Source: Lichenicoccus sp964247695 (lineage in GTDB: Bacteria > Pseudomonadota > Alphaproteobacteria > Acetobacterales > Acetobacteraceae). From it: a stretch of 64,000 nt of DNA. Below are positions 42,525 through 51,332 of the stretch, in pieces. A program made the translations under genes and the position numbers. Under the pieces are notes generated by a model. It saw only the letters and a program-made list of their open reading frames with translations. It was not told where the DNA came from and ran no database searches. The stretch covers positions 1-64,000 of the forward strand of contig CAXTVI010000011.1 of the NCBI GenBank assembly GCA_964247695.1. Reading direction: 5' to 3'. Numbering within the stretch: the first letter of the stretch is position 1; each line of letters begins with the position of its first letter.

Positions 42525-43253
42525 CTACAGCCGGACGGCGGCCTCGGCATCCGCGATGACTATGCTGCACGGATGACGCTGCAGGGCAGAGGCCGGCACT
42601 CGCAGGTCGACCGGCCCGGCGAGCGCCCCGGCGAGGGCGTTCGCCTTGGCCGGACCGGTCGCGACCAGCAAAATCTCCCGTGCCTGCAGGATGGTGCCGA
42701 TCCCCATGGTCATTGCACGCCGCGGCACGCGGGCCGGATCGCCGCCGAACAGCGCCCGGTTCTGCCTGCGCGTCGCCAGCGTCAGCGTCACCGCGCGGGT
42801 TCGGCTGTCGTGCGCGGAGCCCGGCTCGTTGAAACCGATATGACCGTTCTCGCCGATCCCCAGCACCTGCAGCCCGATTCCGCCGGCGGTCGCGATCAGG
42901 CTCTCGTAGCGTCGGCCTTCCGCATCGAGGTCAGGCGCCATGCCATCCGGGACATGCGTGTTGGCCGGCACGATGTCGACCAGGTCGAACAGGCTGGCCT
43001 GCATGGTCCGGCGGTAGGCGCTCAGGTCGTCGGGCGGCAGGCCGGCATACTCATCGAGGTTGAAGCTGCGGCACCGCGCGAAGCTCAGGCCCGCATCGCG
43101 GTGCAGCCGCGCCAGCCCGGCATGGACGAGTTCCATCGTGCGTCCGGTCGCCAAGCCCAGCACCAGCGCCGGATCGGCCCGCAGCCGCGCCGCAACATGC
43201 AGAGCGGCAGCCTGTGCGGCCGAGGCCGCGTCTGCGAGTACCGTCACCTGCAT
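42525..43253 (-). CDS. nagB: Glucosamine-6-phosphate deaminase
   Basis: Converts glucosamine-6-phosphate to fructose-6-phosphate and ammonia. 242 residues, the short form lacking the allosteric tail of the Escherichia coli enzyme. LGLATGRTMELVHAGL forms the phosphate loop; Asp67 in FNLDEYAGL and the active-site segment LGIGENGHIGFNEPGSAHDS (His138, Glu143) are intact, with Asn at the Escherichia coli Asp141 position as in Bacillus-type NagB. GGAGG precedes the ATG. First gene of nagBA. Confidence 0.95.
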   Translation of the reverse strand: MQVTVLADAASAAQAAALHVAARLRADPALVLGLATGRTMELVHAGLARLHRDAGLSFARCRSFNLDEYAGLPPDDLSAYRRTMQASLFDLVDIVPANTHVPDGMAPDLDAEGRRYESLIATAGGIGLQVLGIGENGHIGFNEPGSAHDSRTRAVTLTLATRRQNRALFGGDPARVPRRAMTMGIGTILQAREILLVATGPAKANALAGALAGPVDLRVPASALQRHPCSIVIADAEAAVRL

Positions 43254-43300
43254 CGCGCCTCCATGGCCTGCCGGACAAGATTAGAAGCTGTTCCGTTCTA

Positions 43301-43690
43301 TCAAGCGGCGCTCACGGTGGCCACGAAGCCGTTGACCTCGCTGATGAGTTGTCCGGCGCGGCGCGAGAGGTCCGCGGCAGCGCTGAGCACCTGGCCTGCG
43401 GTCTTCCCGGCTTTGCTGGCCGCGCGGCTCACCGCGCCGATAGCGCCGGTCACGTCCTGCGCCGCCTCGGCGGTCTCGTGCCCGTTGGGGGCGATCTCCG
43501 CGGTCGCCGCCGCCCCGCTGCTCGACCGCGGCAGCGATCGTGGTGGCGATCGTGCTGACCTCCTGGCCGATCCGCTCGGCCTCCTCGGCGAGCGACCGCA
43601 TGATCCCGCCTGTGCGCCGCGCCTCGGCGACCGCGCGTTCCGTATCGGTCCTGATCGTGCCGGCGCCGGATGAAGCCAGGCGGCGAGCCC
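43301..43690 (-). pseudogene. Degraded C-terminal remnant of a methyl-accepting chemotaxis protein
   Basis: Two overlapping minus-strand frames together resemble the tail of an MCP. One reads AERIGQEVSTIATTIAAAVE up to about 43520; the other continues TAEIAPNGHETAEAAQDVTG, then SRAASKAGKTAGQVLSAAAD and LISEVNGFVATVSAA to the stop at 43301. The switch is a single frameshift at the place where intact MCPs read AAAVEEQ..AATAEI. The sensory part, HAMP and signalling hairpin are absent. It is a relic, or a frameshifted end of a gene otherwise deleted. Confidence 0.7.
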
Positions 43691-43780
43691 GGACAATCGT
43701 CCTGCGCCCGCCATGGGCGGGCGGATCATGCTGTACGACGCGAACCCATAAGGTCTGGTCAACATCGCGTTGGATCTGCG

Positions 43781-44017
43781 TCAGATGCGTTCGCCCTCGA
43801 GCAGCACGCGTTCCAGCACCAGGTAGGCGGTCTTGGCGCGGTCGTAGAAATCCGCCTCGCTGCCGCGCCGGGACGCTTCGGCGGCCAGTTCCACCAGGCT
43901 CGCCGCCACCGTCAGCAGCTCGCTGTCGTCGAGCTGCCAGACCACGCGGCGCAGAACCTCCATTGTCTTCTCGACGACCGGGAAAGGTATGATCTCGCAC
44001 GTCATGGCGTCCAACAT
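43781..44017 (-). CDS. Small protein of unknown function, 78 residues
   Basis: ATG at 44017 with AGGAGG 7 bases upstream (a second in-frame ATG at 44005). The product reads MLDAMTCEIIPFPVVEKTME, then VLRRVVWQLDDSELLTVAAS, LVELAAEASRRGSEADF and a C-terminal helix TAYLVLERVLLEGERI. Probably an all-helical soluble protein. The strong ribosome-binding site supports it. No family recognised. It lies between prpB and the chemoreceptor remnant. Confidence 0.65.
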   Translation of the reverse strand: MLDAMTCEIIPFPVVEKTMEVLRRVVWQLDDSELLTVAASLVELAAEASRRGSEADFYDRAKTAYLVLERVLLEGERI

Positions 44018-44184
44018 TGCACCGCCTCCTGAAGCGCCATTAGACACGGCTTTGGTTGATTGCCGGTTAAGGCGCGACGCCGTTCGCAGCCGCGGCCGCA
44101 TGCTGGCGGAACGCCGAGGCAGCGGCGGGGCCAGGCGTCCCTGGCGCCGGGAACTTCGGAACGGACCCGAGGCCGTGACAGCCT

Positions 44185-45108
44185 TCAGCGCGCAGGCGGC
44201 GTGCCATCCGGCACGATGGTGCGCACGATGGAGGCATCCAGCGCCTCGTAGTCGTGCAGCCCGATGGTTTCGTACAGCTCCTGGCGGGTCTGCATGCGCT
44301 CGACCATCGCATGGGCGCCGCCATGCTTGCGGATCGATGCATACAGCTCGGCCTGCGCCTTGTTGGCGACGCGCATCGAGGACACCGGCCAGATCACCAT
44401 GCCATAGCCCATCGCCTCGAACTCGGCGGCGGTGAAGAACGGCGTGCGCCCGAACTCCGTCATGTTGGCCAGCAGCGTCACGCCCGGCAGGCCCTTGGCG
44501 AAGGCGCGGAACATCTCGGCGGTGTTCAGCGCCTCGGGAAAGATCGCATCGGCGCCGGCCTCGACATAGAGCCTCGCCCGCGCCAGCGCCCCGTCCAGGC
44601 CCTCCGAGGCCGCGGCGTCGGTGCGCGCGATAATCACCAGGTCGCGCCGTGCCTTGGCAGCGGCTGCAACCTTGGCCGCCATGTCGTGCGCATCCGCGAG
44701 CTTCTTGTCGTTGAGATGGCCGCATTTCTTCGGCAGCAACTGGTCCTCCAGATGCACCGCGGCAGCGCCCGCCTCCTCGAACGTGCGCACCATGTGCATG
44801 ACGTTGAGCGCCTCGCCATAGCCGGTATCGCCGTCGACCAGCACCGGAAGGCCCGAGGCGCGCGCCACCTGTCGTATGAAGAACGCCACCTCGTCCACCG
44901 TGATGATGCCGAGATCGGGCAGGCCCATCGAGGCGGTCATCGCCGCACCCGACAGGTAGCACGCCGCGAAGCCGGCGGCCTTTGCCTGCAGCGCCGCCAT
45001 GCCGTTATGCGTGCCAGGGATCTGCAGGATGCCGCCGCGTTCGAGCAGATGCCGGAACCTGCGGCCTGCGGGTTCCGCGGGAGTGTCCGATGCGAGCAGA
45101 TACGGCAT
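44185..45108 (-). CDS. prpB: 2-methylisocitrate lyase
   Basis: The last step of the methylcitrate cycle: 2-methylisocitrate to pyruvate and succinate. 307 residues with the isocitrate-lyase-family barrel: metal ligands Asp92 and Asp94 in LVDGDTGYGEALNVM, catalytic Cys129 in LPKKCGHLNDKKL, then ARTDAAASEGLDGALAR and a C-terminal TRQELYETIGLHDYE. It starts 21 bases after the prpC stop, so prpDCB form one unit in that order. Confidence 0.95.
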   Translation of the reverse strand: MPYLLASDTPAEPAGRRFRHLLERGGILQIPGTHNGMAALQAKAAGFAACYLSGAAMTASMGLPDLGIITVDEVAFFIRQVARASGLPVLVDGDTGYGEALNVMHMVRTFEEAGAAAVHLEDQLLPKKCGHLNDKKLADAHDMAAKVAAAAKARRDLVIIARTDAAASEGLDGALARARLYVEAGADAIFPEALNTAEMFRAFAKGLPGVTLLANMTEFGRTPFFTAAEFEAMGYGMVIWPVSSMRVANKAQAELYASIRKHGGAHAMVERMQTRQELYETIGLHDYEALDASIVRTIVPDGTPPAR

Positions 45109-45129
45109 GGCGTGCGGGTGTCCGAGGGG

Positions 45130-46293
45130 TCAGGAGCGCTGGTCGAGCGGCACGAAGGCGAGGTTCTCCGGGCCGACATAATTCGCCGAAGGTCGGATGA
45201 TCTTGCCGTCCTCGCGCTGCTCGACGACGTGCGCGGCCCAGCCCGCGGTGCGCGCGATGACGAACAGCGGCGTGAACATCGCCGTCGGCACGCCCATCTG
45301 CTGGTACGAGACCGCGGAGAACCAGTCGAGGTTCGGGAACATCCGCTTGGCATCCGCCATCACGGTCTCGATGCGCTCGGCCACGGCGTAGCGCGCGAGC
45401 GAGCCGTTTTCCTCGGACAGCGCGCGCGCCACCTGCTTGATCACCACGTTGCGCGGGTCGGAGATCGTATAGACCGGATGGCCGAACCCGATGACCACCT
45501 CGCGCGCCTCGATGCGGCGACGGATATCGGCCTCCGCTGCGTCCGGCGTCGCATAGCGCTCCTGGATCTCGAGCGCCACCTCATTGGCGCCGCCGTGCTT
45601 CGGACCGCGCAGTGCGCCGATGCCGCCGCTGATCGCGGAATACAGGTCCGATCCGGTCCCGGCGATCACCCGGGCCGCGAAGGTCGATGCGTTGAACTCG
45701 TGTTCCGCATACAGGTTCAGCGAGGTGTGCATCGCGCGCACCCAGCTCTCGCCTGGTTCCTCGCCATGCAGCAGGCTGAGGAAATGGCCGCCGATGCTGT
45801 CATCGTCGGTTTCCACGTCGATGCTGATGCCGCTGTGCGAATAGTGATACCAGGCCAGCAGCATCGAGCCGAGCGAGGCCAGCAGACGGTCGGCGATGGC
45901 GCGCGCGCCGGCGGAGGAATGGTCGTCCTTTTCCGGCAGCACGCAGCCCAGGGCCGAGACGCCGGTGCGCATCACGTCCATCGGATGCGCCGCCGCCGGC
46001 AAGGCTTCCAGCACGCTGCGAACGGAGGCGGGCAGGCCGCGCAGCCGCTTCAGGCGAAGCTTGTAGGCGACGAGCTCGGCGCGGTTCGGCAATGCGCCAT
46101 GCACCAGCAGATGCGCGATCTCCTCGAACTCGCACGCCGTCGCGATGTCGATGATGTCGTAGCCGCGATAGTGCAGGTCGTTGCCGGTGCGGCCGACGGT
46201 GCAGAGCGCGGTGTTGCCGGCGGGCACTCCCGAGAGGGCCACGGATTTCTTCGGCTTCGGCCCGGTTTGCGGCGGGGTCACTGTGGCGCTCAT
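45130..46293 (-). CDS. prpC: 2-methylcitrate synthase
   Basis: Condenses propionyl-CoA with oxaloacetate. 387 residues, the short bacterial citrate-synthase type. The N-terminus has KKSVALSGVPAGNTALCTVG typical of PrpC; active-site segments are GGIGALRGPKHGGANEVAL (His) and GFGHPVYTISDPRN (His), with the Asp region SAVSYQQMGVPTAMFTPLFV. The ATG at 46293 has GGAGG 9 bases before it; a longer in-frame frame upstream reads like non-coding sequence. It lies between prpD and prpB. Confidence 0.95.
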   Translation of the reverse strand: MSATVTPPQTGPKPKKSVALSGVPAGNTALCTVGRTGNDLHYRGYDIIDIATACEFEEIAHLLVHGALPNRAELVAYKLRLKRLRGLPASVRSVLEALPAAAHPMDVMRTGVSALGCVLPEKDDHSSAGARAIADRLLASLGSMLLAWYHYSHSGISIDVETDDDSIGGHFLSLLHGEEPGESWVRAMHTSLNLYAEHEFNASTFAARVIAGTGSDLYSAISGGIGALRGPKHGGANEVALEIQERYATPDAAEADIRRRIEAREVVIGFGHPVYTISDPRNVVIKQVARALSEENGSLARYAVAERIETVMADAKRMFPNLDWFSAVSYQQMGVPTAMFTPLFVIARTAGWAAHVVEQREDGKIIRPSANYVGPENLAFVPLDQRS

Positions 46294-46318
46294 GGATAAT
46301 CTCCTCCGGGCAGCGCGA

Positions 46319-47821
46319 TCATCCGAACAATCCTGGCAATCCGACAGCGAGGTCCACGGCGGGGATCGCCACGTTGAGCTGCAGCAGCTCCTCGGCGCCG
46401 AGTTCCGGCAGCCTTTGCACAAAGTCAAGAAACCGGCGTGACTCCGCTGTCTCGATGATCCCGTCAGTCAGGATCTCGAACTTGCGTATGTAGTCCGCGC
46501 GTTGCCAGGGTGTCGCGCCCAGCGTGTGCGCGTTGGCGACGGCAAGCTCGTCGGTGATGACGCGGCCGTCGCGCAGCGTGATGACCACCCGGCCGCCGAA
46601 CGCCTTGTAGGCCGGATCGGTGGAATGGTAGCGCTCGGTCCATCTCGGATCCTCGACCGTGCGTATCTTCCGCCACAAGGCCACGGTATCGGGACGCTGC
46701 GCCCGCTCCTGCGCATAAGATTGGACATGGTGCCAGGCGCCGTCCTGCAGTGCCACCGCCACGATGTACATGATCGAGTGGTCCAGCGTTTCGCGCGACG
46801 CGGCCGGGTCGAACTTCTGCGGGTCGTTCGAGCCGGTGCCGATGACGTAGTGCGTGTGGTGCGACGTCTCGATCAGCACGTCCTGCACCGCATCCCAGTC
46901 GATGACCTGCCGCCCGAGCCGGAAGCACAGGTCGATCAGCGCCTGGCTCTGGTACTCGGCGGAATGCTCCTTGGTGTAGGTGTCCAGGATCGCCCGCTTG
47001 GGCTCGCCCTCGGCCGGCAGCGGCACCTTGTAGGATGCGTCGCGCCCGTCCAGCATCCAGGCGATCACGCTGTCCTCGCCTTCGTAGATCGGGCTCGGCG
47101 CGCCCTCGCCGCGCATGGCCCGATCCACCGCCTCGATTGCCAGCTTGCCCGCATGCGAGGGCGCGAACGCCTTCCACGACGAGATCTCGCCCTTGCGCGA
47201 CTGCCGCGTCGCGGTGGTGACATGCAGCGCCTGCTGCACCGCCTGGAAGATGGTCTCCGGGGTCAGTCCGAGCAGTGTGCCGATGCCAGCGGCGGCCGAC
47301 GGGCCGAGATGCGCCACATGGTCGATCTTGTGGCGGTGCAGGCAGATCGCGCGCACCAGGTCGACCTGGATCTCGTAGCCGGTGGCGATCCCCCGCACCA
47401 GCTCGGCGCCGCTGCGGCCGGTCTGCTGGGCGGCCGCCAGGATCGGCGGGATATTGTCGCCGGGGTGCGAGTATTCGGCGGCGAGAAAGGTATCGTGGTA
47501 GTCGAGCTCGCGCACCGCGGTGCCGTTCGCCCAGGCCGCCCACTCCGCATGCACGCGCAGCTTGGGATCGCAGCCGAACACGGCGGCGCCACCGGATCGC
47601 GAATGCGCCAGCGCCTGATCGCGCGCGGTGACCACCGGATGGCGGTTCACCGAGGCGATCGCCACCGCGGCGTTGTCGATGACGCGGTTGATGATCATCT
47701 CGACGACTGCCGGCTCGACCGCCACCGGATCGACTGCGACCCGCGCGATCTTCCAGGCGAGCTGGTCCTCGCGGGCAAGCCGATCGCTCTCGGGATGCAC
47801 GCGGACGTCGTGGATGATCAT
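46319..47821 (-). CDS. prpD: 2-methylcitrate dehydratase
   Basis: Dehydrates 2-methylcitrate to 2-methylaconitate (cofactor-free MmgE/PrpD family). 500 residues with NRVIDNAAVAIASVNRHPVV, WANGTAVRELDYHDTFLAAE, YSHPGDNIPPILAAAQQTGR and HIDHVAHLGPS-type segment KIDHVAHLGPSAAAGIGTLL, then HVTTATRQSRKGEISSWKAF. First gene of prpDCB. No prpR regulator, prpE ligase or acnD lies in the cluster, so propionyl-CoA must come from other routes, such as the neighbouring beta-oxidation operons. Confidence 0.95.
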   Translation of the reverse strand: MIIHDVRVHPESDRLAREDQLAWKIARVAVDPVAVEPAVVEMIINRVIDNAAVAIASVNRHPVVTARDQALAHSRSGGAAVFGCDPKLRVHAEWAAWANGTAVRELDYHDTFLAAEYSHPGDNIPPILAAAQQTGRSGAELVRGIATGYEIQVDLVRAICLHRHKIDHVAHLGPSAAAGIGTLLGLTPETIFQAVQQALHVTTATRQSRKGEISSWKAFAPSHAGKLAIEAVDRAMRGEGAPSPIYEGEDSVIAWMLDGRDASYKVPLPAEGEPKRAILDTYTKEHSAEYQSQALIDLCFRLGRQVIDWDAVQDVLIETSHHTHYVIGTGSNDPQKFDPAASRETLDHSIMYIVAVALQDGAWHHVQSYAQERAQRPDTVALWRKIRTVEDPRWTERYHSTDPAYKAFGGRVVITLRDGRVITDELAVANAHTLGATPWQRADYIRKFEILTDGIIETAESRRFLDFVQRLPELGAEELLQLNVAIPAVDLAVGLPGLFG

Positions 47822-48355
47822 GACCGGCGAGGATCCTGCCCTGGGGTTGCTCCGGTGGCATGATCGCGCAATCGGGCTCCGGCGTTAAGGGAGGGTCCAC
47901 GGTAGGCCCCTACCAAGTGCTAGATAGATCTCGACCCGAAGATCCTACAGGTGACTGTGTTCCCAACCGAGTGAACCTGACCGGCCGCCCCGGGGCTTGC
48001 ACCAGGTTCGGCATGAGCCGCGACGAAACGCCGATCGGCGTGCGGCTTGTCCCGAGGCGGCAGGCGCTTCTGCACGTCGCAGCGTTGCTTGAAGCGACGA
48101 GCCCTGTTCGCGACCTTCATCCGGACATCCAGCTCCCGACCGGAGCGATCCTGATCAGGCCGTGTCGCCTGATGGCTCAGTTCATTTTTCCAGGTCTCGA
48201 TGGCGTTCAAGCAGAATGCTGCGCAGCGTCATGTATTTTCGGAAACAACAGGTCCCAAAGGCAAAGACGCGCAGGCAAAGCGTGCTAGCCTGATGGCCAC
48301 CCTCCGCCCCGGGGACAGGGGCGTCTCGCAGATCAGCAACGTGATAGGTCTGACA
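47822..48355. other. Gene-free divergent region between prpD and the CBS-domain gene
   Basis: 534 bases. Both strands have short open frames, but none resembles a protein or has a convincing start. It must carry the divergent promoters. One inverted repeat is visible (GGTAGG-CC-CCTACC, 47901-47914), about 80 bases upstream of prpD, a possible regulator site. I found no sigma-54 GG-N10-GC promoter with certainty. Confidence 0.4.
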
Positions 48356-48784
48356 ATGACGATTGCGTCCATAATCCGGAACAAGACCGCCGCCGTCATC
48401 AAGGTGGCACCACAAACCACAATATCCGAGGTCGTTCTGGTGCTCGCGCAGCACAAGATCGGCGCAGTCCTGGTCATGGACGGTACGGAGTTGCGCGGCG
48501 TGCTGTCCGAGCGCGACATCGTGCGCGCCATGGCCCGGCAGCCCAGCGGCGTGCGTCCGCTGACCGCCGAGAGCCTGATGACGCCGCCGCGTGCGTTGAC
48601 GTCGACCGACGCCTCGATCGCCAGCGCGATGCAGATCATGACCGACATGCGCGTGCGTCACCTGCCCGTGCTGGAGGACGGCACGGTGATCGGCGTTGTC
48701 AGCATCGGCGACGTGGTCAAGGCGCTGCTCGACCAGCAGACGGTCGAGGTGGAGAATATGCGCGCCTACGTCGGCGCCGCCTGA
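48356..48784 (+). CDS. CBS-domain-pair protein
   Basis: 142 residues made of two CBS motifs: about 8-65 (IRNKTAAVIKVAPQTTISEV, IGAVLVMDGTELRGVLSERD) and about 75-135 (LMTPPRALTSTDASIASAMQ, RVRHLPVLEDGTVIGVVSIG). The ATG at 48356 gives MTIASIIRNK, the usual family start, and has AGG about 8 bases upstream; longer starts are in frame but add unstructured sequence. CBS pairs bind adenosyl nucleotides and often sense energy charge. Partner unknown; it converges on the BVMO gene. Confidence 0.9.
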   Translation: MTIASIIRNKTAAVIKVAPQTTISEVVLVLAQHKIGAVLVMDGTELRGVLSERDIVRAMARQPSGVRPLTAESLMTPPRALTSTDASIASAMQIMTDMRVRHLPVLEDGTVIGVVSIGDVVKALLDQQTVEVENMRAYVGAA

Positions 48785-48813
48785 AAGCCTTCCCGATAAC
48801 GCTTCTACGGCGG

Positions 48814-50358
48814 TCATCCGACGCGGCTGTCTGCGCTTCCGGTGCTCACGGTCAAGAGGCCGCTCCGCTGCCGCCGCTTGAACGTCAGGGTGCCGTCCTT
48901 GAGGCGGCGGAAGCGGAAGTCGAGGCGGTCGAGCAGGTAGTTCTGGCGCAGGCGCCAGGGACGCCTGCTGCCCTGTTTCGGAAACAGGCCCAGGCCGCGC
49001 TGGATGTAGCCGGAGGTGAAATCCACCAGGGGATGCGCCCCCGGCTCGCGGCCCTTTAGGCGGGGCGTTGCGGAGTCGTAGCCGCGCCGCTGCATGAAGT
49101 TGAGCAGGCGACAGACATAGTCGCAGGTCAGGTCGCATTTCAGCGTCCAGGACGCGTTGGTGTAGCCGAATGACGTCGCGAGATTGGGCACGTCGCTGTA
49201 CATCACGCCGCGATAGGCGGTGGTCCGGCCGAGATCGACCGGCACGCCATCGACGCTGACCCGCATGCCGCCCAGCATCTGCAGGCGCAGCCCGGTCGCG
49301 GTCACCACGATTTCCGCCTCCAGCTCGTGGCCGGAGCGCAGCCGGATGCCGGTTTCGGTAAACGCCTCGATATGGCCGGTGACGATCTCCGCCTGTCCAC
49401 GCCGCAGCACCCGGAACAGGTCGGCGTCCGGCACCAGGCAGAGGCGCTGGTCCCATGGGTTGTACCTCGGGGTGAAGTGGGTCTCGACATCGAAGCTCGC
49501 GCCGAGCTGGCGCCGGACCATGCCGATCAGGCGCGCCTTCGCCTGGGCGGGCTTCCTGCGCATCTGGGTGTAGAAGAAACTCCCGATCAGCACGTTGCGC
49601 CAGCGGATCAGGCTGTAGGCGAGCGACGCCGGCAGCCATCGGCGCAGCCGGTTGGCCAGCGCGTCCTCCGACGGCAGCGACACGACATAGGTCGGCGAAC
49701 GCTGCAGCATGGTGACGTGCGCCGCCCGCGCCGCCAGCGCCGGCACCAGGGTGACCGCGGTGGCGCCGCTGCCGATCACCACCACCCGCCGGCCCTCGTA
49801 GTCCAGGTCCTGCGGCCAGGATTGCGGATGCACGATCGTGCCGGCGAACCGGTCCACCCCGGGGAACTCCGGCGTATAGCCACCGGAATAGTCGTAGTAG
49901 CCGCTGCAGGTGAGCAGGAAATTGCAGGTGTAGCGCACCGGCGCGCGCTCTTCTCCCGCCTCCACTTCGAGGGTCCAGCGCGCCTCGGCCGAGGACCAGG
50001 CCGCGCGCACCGCCCGTTGCCGGTAGCGGATACGGCGATCGATGCCGAATTCCTGCGCGGTCTCGCGCACGTACGCGAGGATGGACGTGCCGTCGGCGAT
50101 CGACTTCGCCTCCCGCCACGGCCGGAAGCTGTAGCCGAGCGTGTACATGTCGGAGTCGGAGCGCACGCCGGGATAGCGGAACAGGTCCCACGTGCCGCCG
50201 AGCGTGTCGCGGGCTTCCAGGATGGTGTATCGCCTGCCGGGGCAGCGGTGCTGCAGGTGCCAGGCGGCGCCGATGCCGGACAGGCCGGCGCCGATGATGA
50301 TGACGTCGAAATGCTCGGCGCGGCCGGAGCCGACAGGGTCGGTGGATACGGGGCTCAT
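48814..50358 (-). CDS. Baeyer-Villiger-type flavin monooxygenase
   Basis: 514 residues. FAD-binding Rossmann motif GAGLSG (Gly23, Gly25, Gly28) at the N-terminus, the GGTWDLFRYPGVRSDSDMYT block, and the Baeyer-Villiger fingerprint FAGTIVHPQSWP at 171-182 (Phe171, Gly173, His177, Trp181, Pro182). A second nucleotide motif, GSGATA (196-201), binds NADPH. Such enzymes insert oxygen next to a ketone to give an ester or lactone. It is the last gene of a packed operon, with its ATG overlapping the hydrolase stop by 4 bases. EthA/AlmA-like by layout; substrate unknown. Confidence 0.93.
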   Translation of the reverse strand: MSPVSTDPVGSGRAEHFDVIIIGAGLSGIGAAWHLQHRCPGRRYTILEARDTLGGTWDLFRYPGVRSDSDMYTLGYSFRPWREAKSIADGTSILAYVRETAQEFGIDRRIRYRQRAVRAAWSSAEARWTLEVEAGEERAPVRYTCNFLLTCSGYYDYSGGYTPEFPGVDRFAGTIVHPQSWPQDLDYEGRRVVVIGSGATAVTLVPALAARAAHVTMLQRSPTYVVSLPSEDALANRLRRWLPASLAYSLIRWRNVLIGSFFYTQMRRKPAQAKARLIGMVRRQLGASFDVETHFTPRYNPWDQRLCLVPDADLFRVLRRGQAEIVTGHIEAFTETGIRLRSGHELEAEIVVTATGLRLQMLGGMRVSVDGVPVDLGRTTAYRGVMYSDVPNLATSFGYTNASWTLKCDLTCDYVCRLLNFMQRRGYDSATPRLKGREPGAHPLVDFTSGYIQRGLGLFPKQGSRRPWRLRQNYLLDRLDFRFRRLKDGTLTFKRRQRSGLLTVSTGSADSRVG

Positions 50359-51332
50359 GGATGTCCCGCGGCAGCAACCCGTTCGGCCATCCGGCGGATG
50401 AACGCAAGCGTCCGGTCCGGCGCGGTAACCGGGATCATGTGGCCGGCACCTTCGATCAGTTCCAGCTCGAGATTCGGCAGCACCTCCTGCATGGCGATGC
50501 CGTTGGCCTTGTGGTCGAGCACCCGGTCGCTGGTGCCGAACAGGATGCCGACCGGCACCTCGATCGAACCGAACCGGGCCACGAGTCCGGGCAGGTCACG
50601 GTTGATTGCGGTGAGATCGGTCGAGGCGGCGTAGAACGCCTGCGGCCGCAGGCTCAGCAGGCCGCCATTGACCATCGGGAACGCGTGCGGCACCCGGTCC
50701 GGACCGAACACCGTATCCAGCACCTCGTCGCGGTGGCGGATCGAGAGCGGGGTCGCGATCGTCCAGGCCACGATCAGCCGCACGATCCGCGAGCGCACCA
50801 CGAGGCGACGGAACGGCGCCGGCACCCGATCCTGCACGCTGGTCAGCGGCGCCAGCAGAGCCAGGCCGCCGACGCTGTCCGGATGGTTCAACGCGAGGGT
50901 GAGGGCCAGCGCGCCGCCCAGCGAGTGGCCGACGATCAGCGGGCGCTGCAGGCCGAGGGCGCGGATGAAGCCGGCGACCGTCGCCGCCTGCGCGCCGAGG
51001 GCGGCCGATGCCTTGAACGGACGCGTCGAGTAGCCGCTGCCGGGCCGGTCCAGGGCGATGACGCGATGCTCGTGCGCGAGCGGGACGAGGCCCTCGCCGG
51101 CGAAGTTCAGCAATTGGCCGCCGAGGCCGTGGATCAGCAGGATCGGCGGCCCCTCGCCGGCCTCGACATAATGCAGCCGCATGCCGGCGATATCGAGAAA
51201 CCGCCCCTTCGGCGGCAGCGCCGCCTCGACCTTGCGCGCGGTGCGCCAGGTAAACGCCACCAGGCCACCGGCCGCGAGCGCGGATGCGCCTCCGAGCCAC
51301 TTCAGAAGTCTGATCATGCGCCGTCCCCTCAT
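50355..51332 (-). CDS. Alpha/beta hydrolase with N-terminal membrane anchor
   Basis: 325 residues. An N-terminal hydrophobic helix (LLKWLGGASALAAGGLVAFT) precedes a standard fold: ILLIHGLGGQLLNFAG (oxyanion), nucleophile Ser in GHSLGGALALTLAL, acid Asp in LFGTSDRVLDHKA and His in EGAGHMIPVTAPDRT. It overlaps both the SDR stop (51329-51332) and the BVMO start (50355-50358) by 4 bases. A natural job is to hydrolyse the ester or lactone made by the BVMO; this is inference from linkage. Confidence 0.92.
   Translation of the reverse strand: MRGRRMIRLLKWLGGASALAAGGLVAFTWRTARKVEAALPPKGRFLDIAGMRLHYVEAGEGPPILLIHGLGGQLLNFAGEGLVPLAHEHRVIALDRPGSGYSTRPFKASAALGAQAATVAGFIRALGLQRPLIVGHSLGGALALTLALNHPDSVGGLALLAPLTSVQDRVPAPFRRLVVRSRIVRLIVAWTIATPLSIRHRDEVLDTVFGPDRVPHAFPMVNGGLLSLRPQAFYAASTDLTAINRDLPGLVARFGSIEVPVGILFGTSDRVLDHKANGIAMQEVLPNLELELIEGAGHMIPVTAPDRTLAFIRRMAERVAAAGHP

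Noticed and set aside
47860..48288. A 142-codon plus-strand frame and a 96-codon minus-strand frame in the prpD/CBS gap
   Set aside because: No ribosome-binding site, no domain and mixed codon use; both are treated as non-coding.
47822..48355. Sigma-54 promoter expected for a prpR-controlled prp operon
   Set aside because: No prpR in the window and no clear GG-N10-GC element upstream of prpD.
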